Origin: Lanius collurio
Taxonomy: Eukaryota > Chordata > Aves > Passeriformes > Laniidae
NCBI GenBank assembly: GCA_020086605.1
Contig: JACBWW010000087.1
Span: 760,629-824,628 of the forward strand
Length of the DNA: 64,000 bases
Direction of reading: 5' to 3'
In this document: positions 10,358 through 20,945 of the stretch, piece by piece
Layout: each line of letters begins with the position of its first letter
How positions within the stretch are numbered: position 1 is the stretch's first letter
Program-made: the position numbers and the translations under genes
Notes under the pieces: generated by a model
Database searches by the model: none
The model's input: the letters and a program-made list of their open reading frames with translations, nothing else
What the model was told of the DNA's origin: nothing

Positions 10358-13300
10358 CTGCCGTGCCGAGAGGAGGGTGAGTGCCAGCCCTGCCCCGGGG
10401 CAGCACCGGGAGTGACTGTCACCTCCTGCCACCCGTTGTGCTCCCCCCACCCGGCCGGGAGCAGCCCCGCCCCCGGGGACACGGTGACCGAGCGGGGGGC
10501 CCGAGCGGCGGAGGGGCGGGGGGGCACGGGCCGGTGCCCCGGAGCCGCCGCCAGGTGTCGCTGTTCCCGCGGGAATCCAGGCGGAGCGGAGCGCTCCCGG
10601 TGCCTCTCCCGGTGCTCTCCCGGTGCGCTCCCGGAGCCGCTCCCGGTGCGCTCCCGGAGCTGCTCCCGGTGCGCTCCCGGTGCTCTCCCGGTGCGCTCCC
10701 GGAGCCGCTCCCGGAGCCGCTCCCGGAGCCGCTCCCGGTGCGCTCCCGGTGCCGCTCCCAGTGCCGCTCCCGGTGCCGCTCCCGGTGCCTCTCCCGGAGC
10801 CGCTCCCGGTGCGCTCCCAGTGCGCTCCCGGTGCGCTCCCGGTGCGCTCCCGGTGCGCTCCCGGAGCCGCTCCCGGTGCCGCTCCCGGTGCCGCTCCCGG
10901 AGCTGCTCCCGGTGCCGCTCCCGGTGCCGCTCCCGGTGCGCTCCCGGTGCCGCTCCCGGTGCTGCTCCCGGTGCGCTCCCGGAGCCGCTCCCGGTGCGCT
11001 CCCAAAGCCGCTCCCGGTGTCGCTCCCGGTGCCGCTCCCGGTGCGCTCCCAGAGCCGCTCCCGGTGTGCTCCCGGTGCCCCTCCCGGTGCCCTCCCAGTG
11101 CTTTTCCCGGTGCCCCTTCCGGTGCCGCTCCCAGTGCTGTTCTCGGTGTCCCTCCCGGGGCCCGTCCCGGTGCACTCCTGGTGCCCATTGCCACTTCTCG
11201 TGTCTGTTGCCGTTCCTAGCGCCCACTGCCACCGCTGGTGCCTGCTGCCACTCCCGCTGCCCACCATCACTCCCGCTGCTCACCATTGCTCCCGTTGTCC
11301 TCCGATTCACTCAGCATGGGCCTGGTGACCTCCAGAGAGCCGTCGTGGGGTTCGGGGATGATGCCCAGCAGCTCACAGAGAAGGGCATAGACATTGACAC
11401 TTTCAAAGGGCTCCACCACCAGCCCCTTCTTGAAGGCTGGTCCCACAGCACGGAAGATGGTTTTCATGTTCATGGCCTCATTGTCGAAACCGTGTTCCCC
11501 TTTGTTGAACTGGACCTTGTACCTCTGGGGGGGAGAGTGAGGACATGAGCATCCCAACCCCTCTACATGCCCCCACCTCTCCTGCCTCGTGCACCACATT
11601 CTGCAGCTGCAGGGTTTGATGATCTGGTTGGTTCCTTTCAGTTTTGGAAGTTGATCTGTTAGTGTTAAACTTTGCAGAAGCTGGAGGTGCCCCCAGGCAC
11701 TGCTCTCAAGCAATTGCATCCTGCAAGTTCCCTCCCTAAATGTTGGCGCATCCAAATATTTTTGTACCGAGGAGCTTCCAATGGGAAGCTGCTTGCTGGC
11801 CTTGATGCTGGGCCTTCCCTTAAGTCAGGCCAGGAGAGGGTCCTGCAGTGGATATTCTGCATTCATGCAAGTCCTACTCCAGGGTTTCTGGATACTTTAT
11901 CTTCTCAACAGCAGAGAGGGTCTTTACACAAAGAGCTGGAATTTCTGTCTGTGTGTAGGGAGACCAATTAGCACAAAGACCTAAATCTGGTGGGTACTGG
12001 GGAGCTGTGAGAGGGAGAGGAGAGAGAGGCACATCCCAAAGGTCAGTAGGATATGCCTGTGCATGCACCTTACCCCATGGATCACGTAGCCTGGATCGCT
12101 GTACAACAAAAGTGGGGTGATCCGGGAATGGTTGGCATAGTGGAATCTCTTTGGAAACTCTTCTTTCTTGTAAACATGCAGTTTTGGATGGGCATTTTTC
12201 AGGACTGAGTACACATGCTCTAATTTCCCTTCTTTTGGCACCAGTAGTCCGCTTGGTCCATAATCTAAGAGTTCGAAGCTGAGGTCTTTGAATGTGAAGT
12301 TGTTCACGGTCTTTATGTGAATCTCGTTGGTTTTTATGACAGTCTCCATGCCGTGGTCAGATGTGATGATGAGGTTGAGGTTTGATTCCAGGCCACTTTC
12401 CTGGATGCGCTGCCTCAAGTAACCGATGGTTCTGTCCACCTGCTTGATCATGTTCTTCCTCTGTGTGGATTCAGGGCCAAACTTGTGTCCTGAGGAGTCC
12501 GGCTCCCCAAAGTAGAGCGTGATGAAGTCGAGGTTCTCCACTGTGAACCATCCCATGACAGTGTCGATGCTCTGCCTCCAGTTTGTTTCGTTGCTGTAGT
12601 TGAATAATGCAGGTTCCACCAATTTCCTGTACACTTCTTCCCCTTGGTATTTTGCTTTTGTTCCAGGGAAGTGGATAGAGCCTGTCTTCAAACCCTGTGA
12701 GTGGAGGCATTCCGTAAACTCACCTGAACTCTCTCGGCAGCGTCCTTCCATCTGTCAGTGCAGCCACCTCCTAACACGATTAATTCATTCAGTCCCCAAT
12801 GTCTACCTCTGCCTCTAATGAGGTTTTCTTGCTCATTGCCAATTAAAAGTGATTAATTGAAAGCACTGTCCTTGCACCTGGTTCTTCACTGTGTTTTAAC
12901 ACTAGTTAAAACTTTGGAACCAGTGACTCATTTGCACCTCGCATGGGCCCTCTGGCTTTTGACCATCAAGACATTAAGGCATGTTTTACTGAAGTCAGAA
13001 GAGCCAGTTTGGTGGGTAAATGTGGGCAGAGGTCTTGGGCTGGGTTTCATGTCCTGCCTCAAAGCCAGATTCAGAGCCTGCTGGACTTGCTGCAGCTCCC
13101 AGGGAAGAGGGAACTGGCCCCTAACGCTGCCACCCAACTGCCCTGGATGTGCCTCAGGGCGTATGGAACTCCCAGGCTCAGGATGTTCCCTGAGGAACTG
13201 GCGGAGGCTTCTTTAAACAGGAGCAGGATAACCTGCTTTATTAATGTCTTAATAAAGCTGAAATGCATCTATTATTTTTTGCTATTTTTAGTAGAACGAT

Positions 13301-15128
13301 CATAATTATTCCCGCCAGTGTCTGGGGATTTCAGTTTTTGGCTTGTCTAATTAGCCTGACGCTCATAGGGAGGCTGGGAAATCATGGCCACTAGGGATCG
13401 TGGCTTGCCTGTAGCTTTTTCTGGAGGATGGCAGCTTGGATGGGTCTGTGCAGGGTCTTGGATGGGTCTGTGTGTGCGAGGAGGTGCTGCACTTGCCTGT
13501 CTCTGGGCAGTTATCCAGATGGGGAGGCTGCCGTTGTCCCACCAGCTGCTTATGCCTTGTGTGGTGTAGTAGGGCAGTTTCACACCTGTTTTGGTGTTGA
13601 ACCACATGTTATGGATCACCCCGTGGTTCTCCAGGTATCGTCCTGTGGGAGAGGTGAGAGGAGGGGGTGAGCCAGGCTGTGCTGGGAGGGTCTCGCTCCC
13701 ACACTGGGACCTTTGGCCTCCCCTTTCTCTTTGCCCCTTCCTACCCTTGCCCTCTACCAAGTGGGGTCCCGGGGCAGGGAGGGAGATGCTGGGGTAACGC
13801 TGCTTCCCACGTAGGTGGGTTAGTTGGTGTCCGGTGGGTCTCACCGGCCCCGGCCCGGCCCCGGTGCCGCCTGCAGTTGCAGGCCGGTCCCTGCAGGGGC
13901 CCCGTATCCCGGGCACGTTCCCGTTATCTCGTGTTTATCTCATCGCGTGGTGTTTCGCTGTCGCTCGCGATCTGCGAGGTCAGTGAGCAGAAGCTTCCGT
14001 TAGAAGGGAGAGATGCATTTTGACTCTTACATTTTGTGCAATTTGTATTATTCTGGTCCCGAAGAGTGCACAGTCCCTTCTGTGTCACATCCCCATCCTC
14101 CCTCATATCGACGCTGCCTCCCTGCTTTTGCCCATCAGCAGATTTCATTAGCGTGCTCCACTCTTTTATGCCAAGGTTATTAATTAAAATCTTAAATAAG
14201 ATTGGCTCCAAAATCGATTCTTAAGGAATTCCCCTGGTTCCCTCCCTCCAGCTTGACAGTCTTCTCTCAGCATCCACTCTGTCCTCTTCCTGTAGCCTCT
14301 CATTCCCCACATTACAGATTTTGTACTAATCTTAATCTTCTTCAACTTAACTAATGATTTCCCATGTAGCACTGTATCAAATGCACTACTGAAGTCCAGA
14401 AAGATTAAATTTAGAACATCTCCCTTGTTTAAAAAATAATTTATCTTATTAAGGGAGGCTATTATGTTGCTATTTACCTTTGGTAAATACAGGTTCAGTT
14501 CATGGAATCCCAGAATGGTTTGAGTTGGGAGGGACCTTAAAAACCATCCCATTCCACCTCTCTACCATGGGCAGGGACACCTTCCACCAGACCAGGCTGA
14601 CTCCAAGCCCTGTCCAACCTGTCCTTGGACATTTCCAGGGATGGGGGAGCCACAGCTTCTCTGGGAAATCTGTGCCTCACCACCCTCACAGGGAAGAATT
14701 ACCTTGTATCTGGTTTAAATCTACCATTTCTGCAGCTCTTACCTTGTCTCTGCTCTAAAGCTCCGTGTGCTGCTGGGTCTGGATGTCTCCTGACCTCGTG
14801 TCTTTCACTGACCCATAAGCCTTGACTTTGCCCTTCCCCAGCCCCTGTGCAGCTCCAGCGGCCCGTGGTGGGGGCACTCACCGGTCAGCAGCGTGAAGTG
14901 GCACGGGCTGGTGAGGGTGACGAAGGCTGGAGTCATGTACTTGGCCTTCACCCCGTCTGCAGCCATCCTGTCGAGGTTGGGGGTGTCCACGTCCTGGTCG
15001 TAGTTCCACCGAAAGCCATCAAAGGACACCAGGAGGAGTTTGCTGCGGTTGGGCGGCTGCTGCAGGGGGATGCATCTTCCTAAGGAGAGGGCAGCAAAGA
15101 GGAGCCCCAGTGACAGGAGCATCTTCAT
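10269..15128 (-). CDS. ENPP7: ENPP7, alkaline sphingomyelinase (ectonucleotide pyrophosphatase/phosphodiesterase 7), complete
   Basis: ENPP7 hydrolyses sphingomyelin to ceramide and phosphocholine at the intestinal brush border. Coding exons are 15128-14882, 13642-13497, 12694-12074, 11524-11284 and 10357-10269, totalling 447 residues plus stop (human 458). Residues 1 to about 18 are a signal peptide (MKMLLSLGLLFAALSLGRC). Metal and active-site residues are present: D37 in SFDGFRWN, the nucleophile T73 in FVTLTSPCHF, D and H in GEPDSSGHKFGPES, DH in ITSDHGM, and H in NKGEHGFDN. The last exon encodes a hydrophobic tail (LSLMLGLALVLGCWGGVF) suited to membrane anchoring. I chose 15128 as the start because an in-frame ATG at 15170 overlaps a TATA-like box and would place a non-hydrophobic leader before the signal peptide. 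Introns 1, 3 and 4 are GT-AG; intron 2 is GC-AG. Synteny with CBX2 supports orthology. Confidence 0.97.
10591..11190. repeat. GC-rich minisatellite in ENPP7 intron 4
   Basis: About 600 bp of tandem units on the theme CTCCCGGTGCG (11 bp) and CTCCCGGAGCCG or CTCCCGGTGCCG (12 bp), roughly 50 copies mixed in irregular order. The edges decay, on the right running to about 11293 and into the exon 4 splice donor. Because no unit can create a stop codon, several frames on both strands stay open for 200-490 codons; these are artefacts. The array makes up about two thirds of the intron. Confidence 0.95.
13495..13496 (-). other. GC splice donor of ENPP7 intron 2
   Basis: Exon 2 ends CAGAGACAG at 13497 and the intron begins GCAAGT. 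The upstream AG and downstream AAGT are perfect U1 matches, the usual compensation in GC-AG introns. The reading frame (ITAQRQ joined to GLKTG) is conserved in the family exactly across this junction, which fixes the splice site. The acceptor is CTCCACTCACAG ending at 12695. Confidence 0.85.
14080..14475 (-). mobile_element. Old CR1-like LINE fragment with reverse-transcriptase remnants, in ENPP7 intron 1
   Basis: On the minus strand two frames carry recognisable non-LTR reverse-transcriptase pieces: LIFLDFSSAFDTVLH near 14360-14410 and PILFKILINNLG followed by a decayed KSADGQKQGGSVDM near 14110-14210. The catalytic YxDD-type motif is degraded and frameshifts separate the pieces, so the copy is dead. 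It is richer in A+T and more diverged than the 3'-end CR1 fragments, which suggests an older subfamily. Confidence 0.75.
14498..14757 (-). mobile_element. CR1 LINE 3' fragment in ENPP7 intron 1
   Basis: About 260 bp of CR1 3' end, inverted relative to the + strand. It begins with 'catggaatcccagaatggtt' (the reverse of the terminal repeat), runs through 'gggagggaccttaaaaacca', 'ccatgggcagggacacctt' and 'caccctcacagggaagaatt', and fades in the 'taaatctacc' region. It sits beside, but is not collinear with, the older reverse-transcriptase fragment to its left, so these are separate insertions. Confidence 0.88.
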
Positions 15129-15168
15129 GCCCTTGAACTGGAATAGCCCAGGTGTCTGGAGAGCTCGC

Positions 15169-15175
15169 ATAAATA
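15169..15175 (-). promoter_or_regulatory. TATA-like box of ENPP7
   Basis: Read on the minus strand, TATTTAT lies about 41 bases upstream of the chosen start codon. It would predict transcription from about 15140-15145 and a 5' UTR of only 10-20 bases. A TATA-type promoter without a CpG island fits a tissue-restricted intestinal gene. The prediction rests on sequence alone. Confidence 0.4.
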
Positions 15176-15180
15176 CTTGC

Positions 15181-18020
15181 AGGATGGGACTAAGTTCGGT
15201 CCTTATCTAATCTTGCAGTTGCTTGTGTCCATCATCAGTTGCTGATCAGGTGTGTGGCTTCAGCCAACATTTGATATCAGAAAAAGTGTCTCTTGTTTGT
15301 CTCTCTGCAGTAGATTCTCCTAAAGTTCCTTCTGGGTCAAACGCCAAATCTGCCTCTTCCCTCAGTGGTGGTGGTGCTGTTTTGGTGTGTGTGAACAGGG
15401 AGGATTGCTGCTGTGGCAGGAGGCTGGGAACTGCCTCCACAGCCCCTCATCCCTCCTGTGGTGTCCTTTCCCCACTCCTGGCTCTCAGTGCCCTGCTCTG
15501 TGGTCAGCAGTTCGGCCTCAGAAGGTGACACACTCCCCAGGACTGCTTGTCCACCTTGAGATGGGGGCTCAGAGGCTCAGGGATGAGCTCGGATTTACCC
15601 AAGGTTTTCCAGTGTGGCTTTGTTGAACTGCTCACTGGAGAAGGAGGCTCTGCCTTGGATCCTGACCATGCATCAACCCCCAGAGCTGTTCCTGAGGGTG
15701 AGTGCAGCTCGGAACACCCTGTGTCCCATCAGCCCAGCTCTCACTGCCTGGGCTCTGCTGCTCACTGCAGGTGACTCTCATCCACTTGTGCACTGCTGAG
15801 CTTCGCTGTATCAGCATCCCATCTTATCAGTATCTGCTGGTTTATGGTTTGTCTGGGGTTTAGTCATTGCTGACGACTCATTTCTCAGAAAAACTGAGTT
15901 TAAGGCTTTTGTAGAACTATGTAACAGAGGCTGCCTTGGTTCCCTGGGCTCTGAACTCACAACCTTTATGTCTTTGCTGATCTCCCTCTGCTCAGGTTGC
16001 AGATTTATTGCTTGATGCTTTGCTTCCTAATTGCCTGCCACCCTCTCCTCACCAAGTAGAGCCATTTCCACCTGGTTTTCCCAGCCCAGCCTGGGGTGAT
16101 TCCTTGGTGTTTCTCCCCAAGGCTGAGCTGAGTAGATGAGTCTCAGGCACATGGGTTTGTTCTTCCTGAATGGAATGACAGCCTCTCTGTAGTCCTGAGC
16201 ATCTTGAGTATTCCCATCTGGACTGATTTGTCAGGGTGCATCTCTTCCAGTGTGGGTGTTTCCTGGTGTGACATGGGAAGGACACTGCAAGAGGTCCAGG
16301 TGATCCCACCAAGGGCCTCACAGCTGACACCAGCTGGAAGTGCAGCTTTAGGTGTTCATAGATAGTGAAAATGCCAGGATGGATCCTGCCCTGAGCCCCC
16401 AGCCCTGAGATCCAAGCCCTGAGCCAACCCTCCTGCTAATGGAAGGCATGCAGTGGGTGCTGGACTAACGGCACCCCAGCACTTGTCTGTGCCACCCCAG
16501 CACTCCCATCCTCAGCTCAGTGTGCCTCTGCCAGCCCAGCACCCTCCTCTCCCAGCCTGACACTCATGTTTACTCAAGGAATTGGTTTTTATCAGCATTT
16601 GCTGCCCTGGGTCTGATACTGTCCTTCAGCAAGAACAGAGGCTCATGGCAACACCGAGGGTTTAAAGGGCTCATAATAAAGATATTATCACTTGCCAAAC
16701 TCAGGGAAAGTCCTGAATATTCAGCATGTTGTTCTGAGGTGGGTCACCAAGTCCTTGTGCCTGCTAACAGCACGGGGAAGGTCCTGATAACGTATCGTGT
16801 TCATCTGCTCCGCTGGGAGGGAAGAGACGAGCGAGAAGGAAGCACCACGCTAATCTCCGAGGAATATTTGATGTCAGGACTGTTTCAAGGCACATTTTGA
16901 TATTGGTATCTGAGGAGCATGAGGCACAGATAAAGAACATCACCTTTGGCCGGACTGCCTGGGGACACTGTGAGCTTCTCAGCTAAAAGGGCTGATTTTG
17001 CACTAACAACGCCCCAGGTGCTGGTTCTGTGCCCAGATGTGCCCAAGGGGCTGTGGCTGCTCTGGGCCCACCATGTCCCTGCTCAGCATCCTCTGGAGCA
17101 CCAGCTCCGTGCTGGCAGCACCAATCCTGCATCCTTGGAAACGCTCCTGAGAGCAGGCAGTGAGCTGTGAGGGCACCACAAGCTGTCGGCCCTGTCCCTG
17201 CAAAGGCGTGCTGGGGCTGACACTGTCCATCCTGCACTTGTGCACCAATTAGCTCTGTGAGGACAGACAAAGGGGCTGAAAATAGAGAACATGAGCCCAG
17301 GGAAATCTCCTGCCAGTGGAACTGTCCTGCTTGGTGGCCCAGCTTGTTTCCAGCCTTTGGAAAAAGTGATGTGCTGAGCACGCCATGGGCAAACCTGCAG
17401 CTCCCTAGGGCATGCAGATGGTACAGGCAGTGCCGGGGCAAGCGGCTGCTGAGCACCAACGACTGGATAAGCTCATCAATGTTACTAAAACCTCTGTGCC
17501 AGAACCATGTGATTAAAGCCTAATGCTGCCCCGGGAGCAGAACCAGGAATGTTGTAGCTGTGGGGGTCTGGTCTGACTGAGGAGAGAGGTGTGTGGGGCT
17601 GTGCGGGATGGGATGCACCTGGGCAGCTGAGTGGCACCGAGTGTGTGCACTAAGGAGCAGGGCAGCACTGACAGGGTATTGGGTGGAACCGGGAGCAGCC
17701 CTGGACTTGGCTCCAGCCCTGAAGCAGATGGAGGGAGGAAGGTGCTCCAGCCAAGCAGCTTGGAAAGGCTGGAAAAGAGGAAGGAGGCGGGAAAAGAAGC
17801 TTTGAGTGCCATGGGGGGCTCTTCGGGCAGGACCTGGATGCCGGTAGCAGCAGTCAGGAGTCTGTGTCTCACCCCTGAGAAGCTGCTGCCTTGGTGCCTG
17901 CGGGAGCCGATGAGGGAGCTGTGGGGTGCCCCGACGGGTCTGGCCGCGGAGCTGGACTCAGTCTGCAGTGTGGGGGTGGCTGCAGAGACCCCCAAAATGG
18001 CCCCTTTTCCTCAGCCCCTG
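15181..18020. other. Upstream flank of ENPP7: no supported gene
   Basis: No coding exon recognised. The segment at 16640-16960 is less GC-rich, with GATA-type (ATAATAAAGATATTATCACTTG) and half RFX-type (CATGGCAAC, 16644) motifs, and could be a regulatory element. The open frame over 16520-16900 has no family-like features. The remainder looks like ordinary unique intergenic DNA. Confidence 0.4.
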
Positions 18021-18029
18021 CAGTGAAGG

Positions 18030-18260
18030 GTCGGGCAGCACTCGCGGGGCCGTGGCACCCGGCACGGAACCTGCTGCGGGCCGGGGCCGCCGGACGCGGG
18101 GGGCTCGGAGGGACTCCGGCAGGGACCTCAAGAGGGATCCCGAGAGGGACCCCCGACCCCCCAAGCGGGGCCAGGTCGGGCCGGCAGGGGGCGCTACGCG
18201 GCCGCGGCGGGGCCGGGCGGGGCCGGGGGGTCCCGGTAGTGGCGGGGCTGGGATGGACTG
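18030..18260. promoter_or_regulatory. Orphan CpG island with strong CTCF-like site at 18181-18194
   Basis: A GC- and CpG-dense patch contains CCGGCAGGGGGCGC on the + strand. This matches the CTCF core consensus at all but one of 14 positions. It lies 3 kb upstream of ENPP7 and directly precedes a minisatellite. It could insulate the CBX2/ENPP7 side from the interval to the right; that role is inference. Confidence 0.5.
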
Positions 18261-18489
18261 GGGATGGAGCGGGGATAGACCGCGGATGGACCGGGGATAT
18301 ACCGGGGATGGAGCGGGGATAGACCGGGGATGGACTGGGGATGGAGCGGGGATAGACGGGGGATGGAGCGGGGATAGACCGGGGATGGACCAGGGGACGG
18401 ACCGGGGATGGACGGGGGATGGACTGGGCATCGACTGAGGACGAACAAGGGATAGACCAAGGATGTACTGGGGATGGACAGGGGATGGA
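18251..18489 (+). repeat. Minisatellite, GGGGATGGA-type units
   Basis: About 240 bp of short units of roughly 10-12 bp on the theme GGGGATGGAC, GGGGATAGACC and GGGGATGGAGC, decaying towards the right end. It begins in the CpG island holding the CTCF-like motif. Confidence 0.9.
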
Positions 18490-20867
18490 GCCTGTGTCCA
18501 GGGCAACAGGAGGGCCAGGAGCACTTCCCAGGATCAAGGGTGGGATTTCACCCCTCTGGGAGAAGGGAGCCCACCCCGGCAGGGATCTCTCGGGACAGCT
18601 GCTTTCCTTCCCCTCCCAGGCGTGCACTGAAGCTCTGCCTCGAGCACCGCCCCGGGCTGGAACGCTCTGAGTCAGCTCTGCCTCGGTGCCTGCTCTGCGT
18701 CCCCGAGGACTCTCCTCAGGCTGCTCCTCCCTGCTGGCTAGGGGTGATCGGTGATCGGACTCTGGCCATCAAGTTTTGGCGGGTGTGCGAAGGGAGTAGC
18801 AGGGGTCAGGATTGAGGGTGACAGCCTTGGAGCGCGGAGCTGGTGTTCAGCACTGGGGTCGGGCTGGCTGGAGGAGTGGGGGGGTCTGATGGAGCCCGGG
18901 GAGGGTCTCATCCCCGAGGCTGAGTCACAGGTAGCGTTGTCAGAAGCCCAAAGGTTGTGCCCACTTGCTGTCTGCCTTTCCCAGCACTGAATTTGCTCAT
19001 GGGTTGAAAATCAAGACTCTCTCTTGAGGAAGCCCTGTGCGGGGACTCAGCTGTGCCCCAGCACCACCCGAGTGGCTCCAGGGGTGCTGGGCTGGGGGGC
19101 ACTGGGGCCTGGGCAAGCCCTGATTCAGCAGCAGCTCTGCTTACCTGGGCTGGTGCAGCCCCTTCTCAGGAGGGCGACCTCTTCACCGCTTAGAGTGACC
19201 TCCTCCCATGTGGAGGTCCTTGGGGAGGGATCTGACCAGCACTCAGGGTGAGGAGAGGGACAAAAGGATGTGAGGAGGGAGGAAAACTCTGTCTCTTGTT
19301 CACTGCAGCCAAGTGATGTCCCTGGATGATGATGAGGGGGTCCAGTCCCTTCCCTTCACTGTCAGCAGTGGTCCCATTCCCTGGTCACTGCTACTGAATA
19401 TTCATGGTGATTCCCAGGGCTCAGCCTGGGCTCCTCTTTTTGCTCCTTGATGGGGTCTGAGCCCTGTGGAGCAGAGCAGGGTCAGCCTTGTGGCTGCAGC
19501 CTGGATCTGCTCTCCACCTGGGACCCTTCCTCTGCAGCTTGGTTAATCCCAGCATCGACCGCTGCATCTGGGCCTGCAGCTCTTCCTCAGCTTTCTTAGC
19601 TAATGGCTATGTCTGCCTCCCATTGATCCTCAGCTGCAGAGCTCATTGATTAAGTACATTTCTTATTACACTTAATGGTATTTTACTCCTCTCTGTGCTT
19701 CCCTTGTGCCCAATGCTCACCCTGCGCCTGCCAGGAGGAGAATTCCTCTGCCCAGAGAAACCCTCCCCCATGCTGGCCCTGCTCTCCTCCCACCAGCCAC
19801 CAGCCTGGCTGCCCTTTCTCCTGCTCTCCCTGCCTTCCTCTTCCTCTTGGGCCAGGGCAGTGCCTCTGCCTGCTNCTCCTGCTCTCCCTGCCTTCCTCTT
19901 CCTCTTGGGCCAGGGCAGTGCCTCTGCCTGCTCTCCTCCCGTTCTTTGCTCCCTGGTCCCTGCTCCCATTCAGGGCTGATTTCCTCCCATGCAAAGCAGT
20001 TGCAGTTCCTGTAAGTGGCACAGCCCTGCCAGGGTGAGAGGCACTGCCCTGGGCACTGTGTTTTCCCCTCACCGACACCTCCATGCTCACCACATGCTCC
20101 TTGCTCCGTGCCTCACCTCCTTTCAACTCTCTCACATGCATCATTCAAAAGCCATAACATTATTTGGCATAAAATATTTACTTAACTGAGCTTTTTGCAA
20201 ATATTCCCCTCCATTATTTCCCAGCCTTTTGGGAGCAGACACCGCTTCTCCTGTGCTCTCAAATGGCTTCTCTTAAATAATACAGCAAGAACATATGAAC
20301 ACCCAGTAGTCTTTTTCTTTCTCCTGAACTACCCATAAATGTAGCAGTGTCACCAATCTATTATGGCCACACCAGGACTGTGCTCAGGAATGCCCAGCAG
20401 CACAGGCCCTGCTTGCAGAATCACCTCACTGCTGGGCATGGGACAGGCAGGGAAGGTGCTCTGGGAGAGAGCAGAAATACAGGAGAAGGTCTGACATGAT
20501 GCAGACTATTAATATTAATTTGAAAATGTTCCATTCAGAAGGGACAGCTGAAGCTTGGCAGAGTGCAGGAATGAGCACTCCCAGTCTGATCCCTACTAGG
20601 ATGCTGCAAACAAATTCTTGAAACAAAATTCCCTCCAGTAGGGAAGTGGCTGGTTCTGGGGAGGCCAGCCTGGGACACGGTGCTGAGAGACATGTCCTAT
20701 TGCAGGCAGCAGGGTGGGCAGATCCCAAAGAACGGAATATGCAACTTCAGGAGCCCCCTGGAGCCATCCCATCTGGAGAGGCTCAGTGGGTCTCTGCTGT
20801 TCTGGGCAAAGGCTTGTGGTACACTTGGGCTTTTGCTTCTGTTTTCTTCTGACAAGGACAAGCGGGT
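18490..20867. other. Intergenic: no supported gene
   Basis: No coding exon recognised. It contains an exact 57-bp duplication flanking a single N (19818-19932) and a pyrimidine-rich stretch around 19680-19950. From 20150 to 20600 the DNA becomes AT-richer, without recognised repeats. Confidence 0.4.
19818..19932 (+). repeat. 57-bp direct duplication separated by one N
   Basis: 19818-19874 and the sequence from 19876 are identical as far as the eye can follow, with a single undetermined base at 19875 between them. A perfect copy on each side of an N is more typical of an assembly join than of a natural tandem repeat. Confidence 0.85.
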
Positions 20868-20945
20868 TTGAGCTGAAAGAGAGCAGGTTTGGGTCAGGTG
20901 TTGGACAAAACTTCCCTGTGAGGGTGATGAGGCTCCTGGGGGGCA
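20868..20945 (+). mobile_element. Diverged CR1 LINE fragment
   Basis: The stretch 'gagctgaaagagagcaggtttggg' through 'cttccctgtgagggtgatgaggc' follows the CR1 3'-region consensus with scattered substitutions. Both ends fade quickly. It could extend to about 20820 on the left. Confidence 0.6.

Noticed and set aside
11267..11283. Read-through end of ENPP7 exon 4 (NGSNGEQRE, stop)
   Set aside because: It ignores a good GTGAGC donor. Joining to the exon at 10357 restores the hydrophobic tail expected for the family.
10070..11548. 492-codon + strand open frame and several 200-350-codon frames on both strands
   Set aside because: They run through the ENPP7 intron 4 minisatellite, whose units cannot form stop codons, and overlap true antisense exons.
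15126..15170. Upstream in-frame ATG of ENPP7 at 15168-15170
   Set aside because: It overlaps the TATA-like box and would put a polar leader before the signal peptide, so 15128 is preferred.
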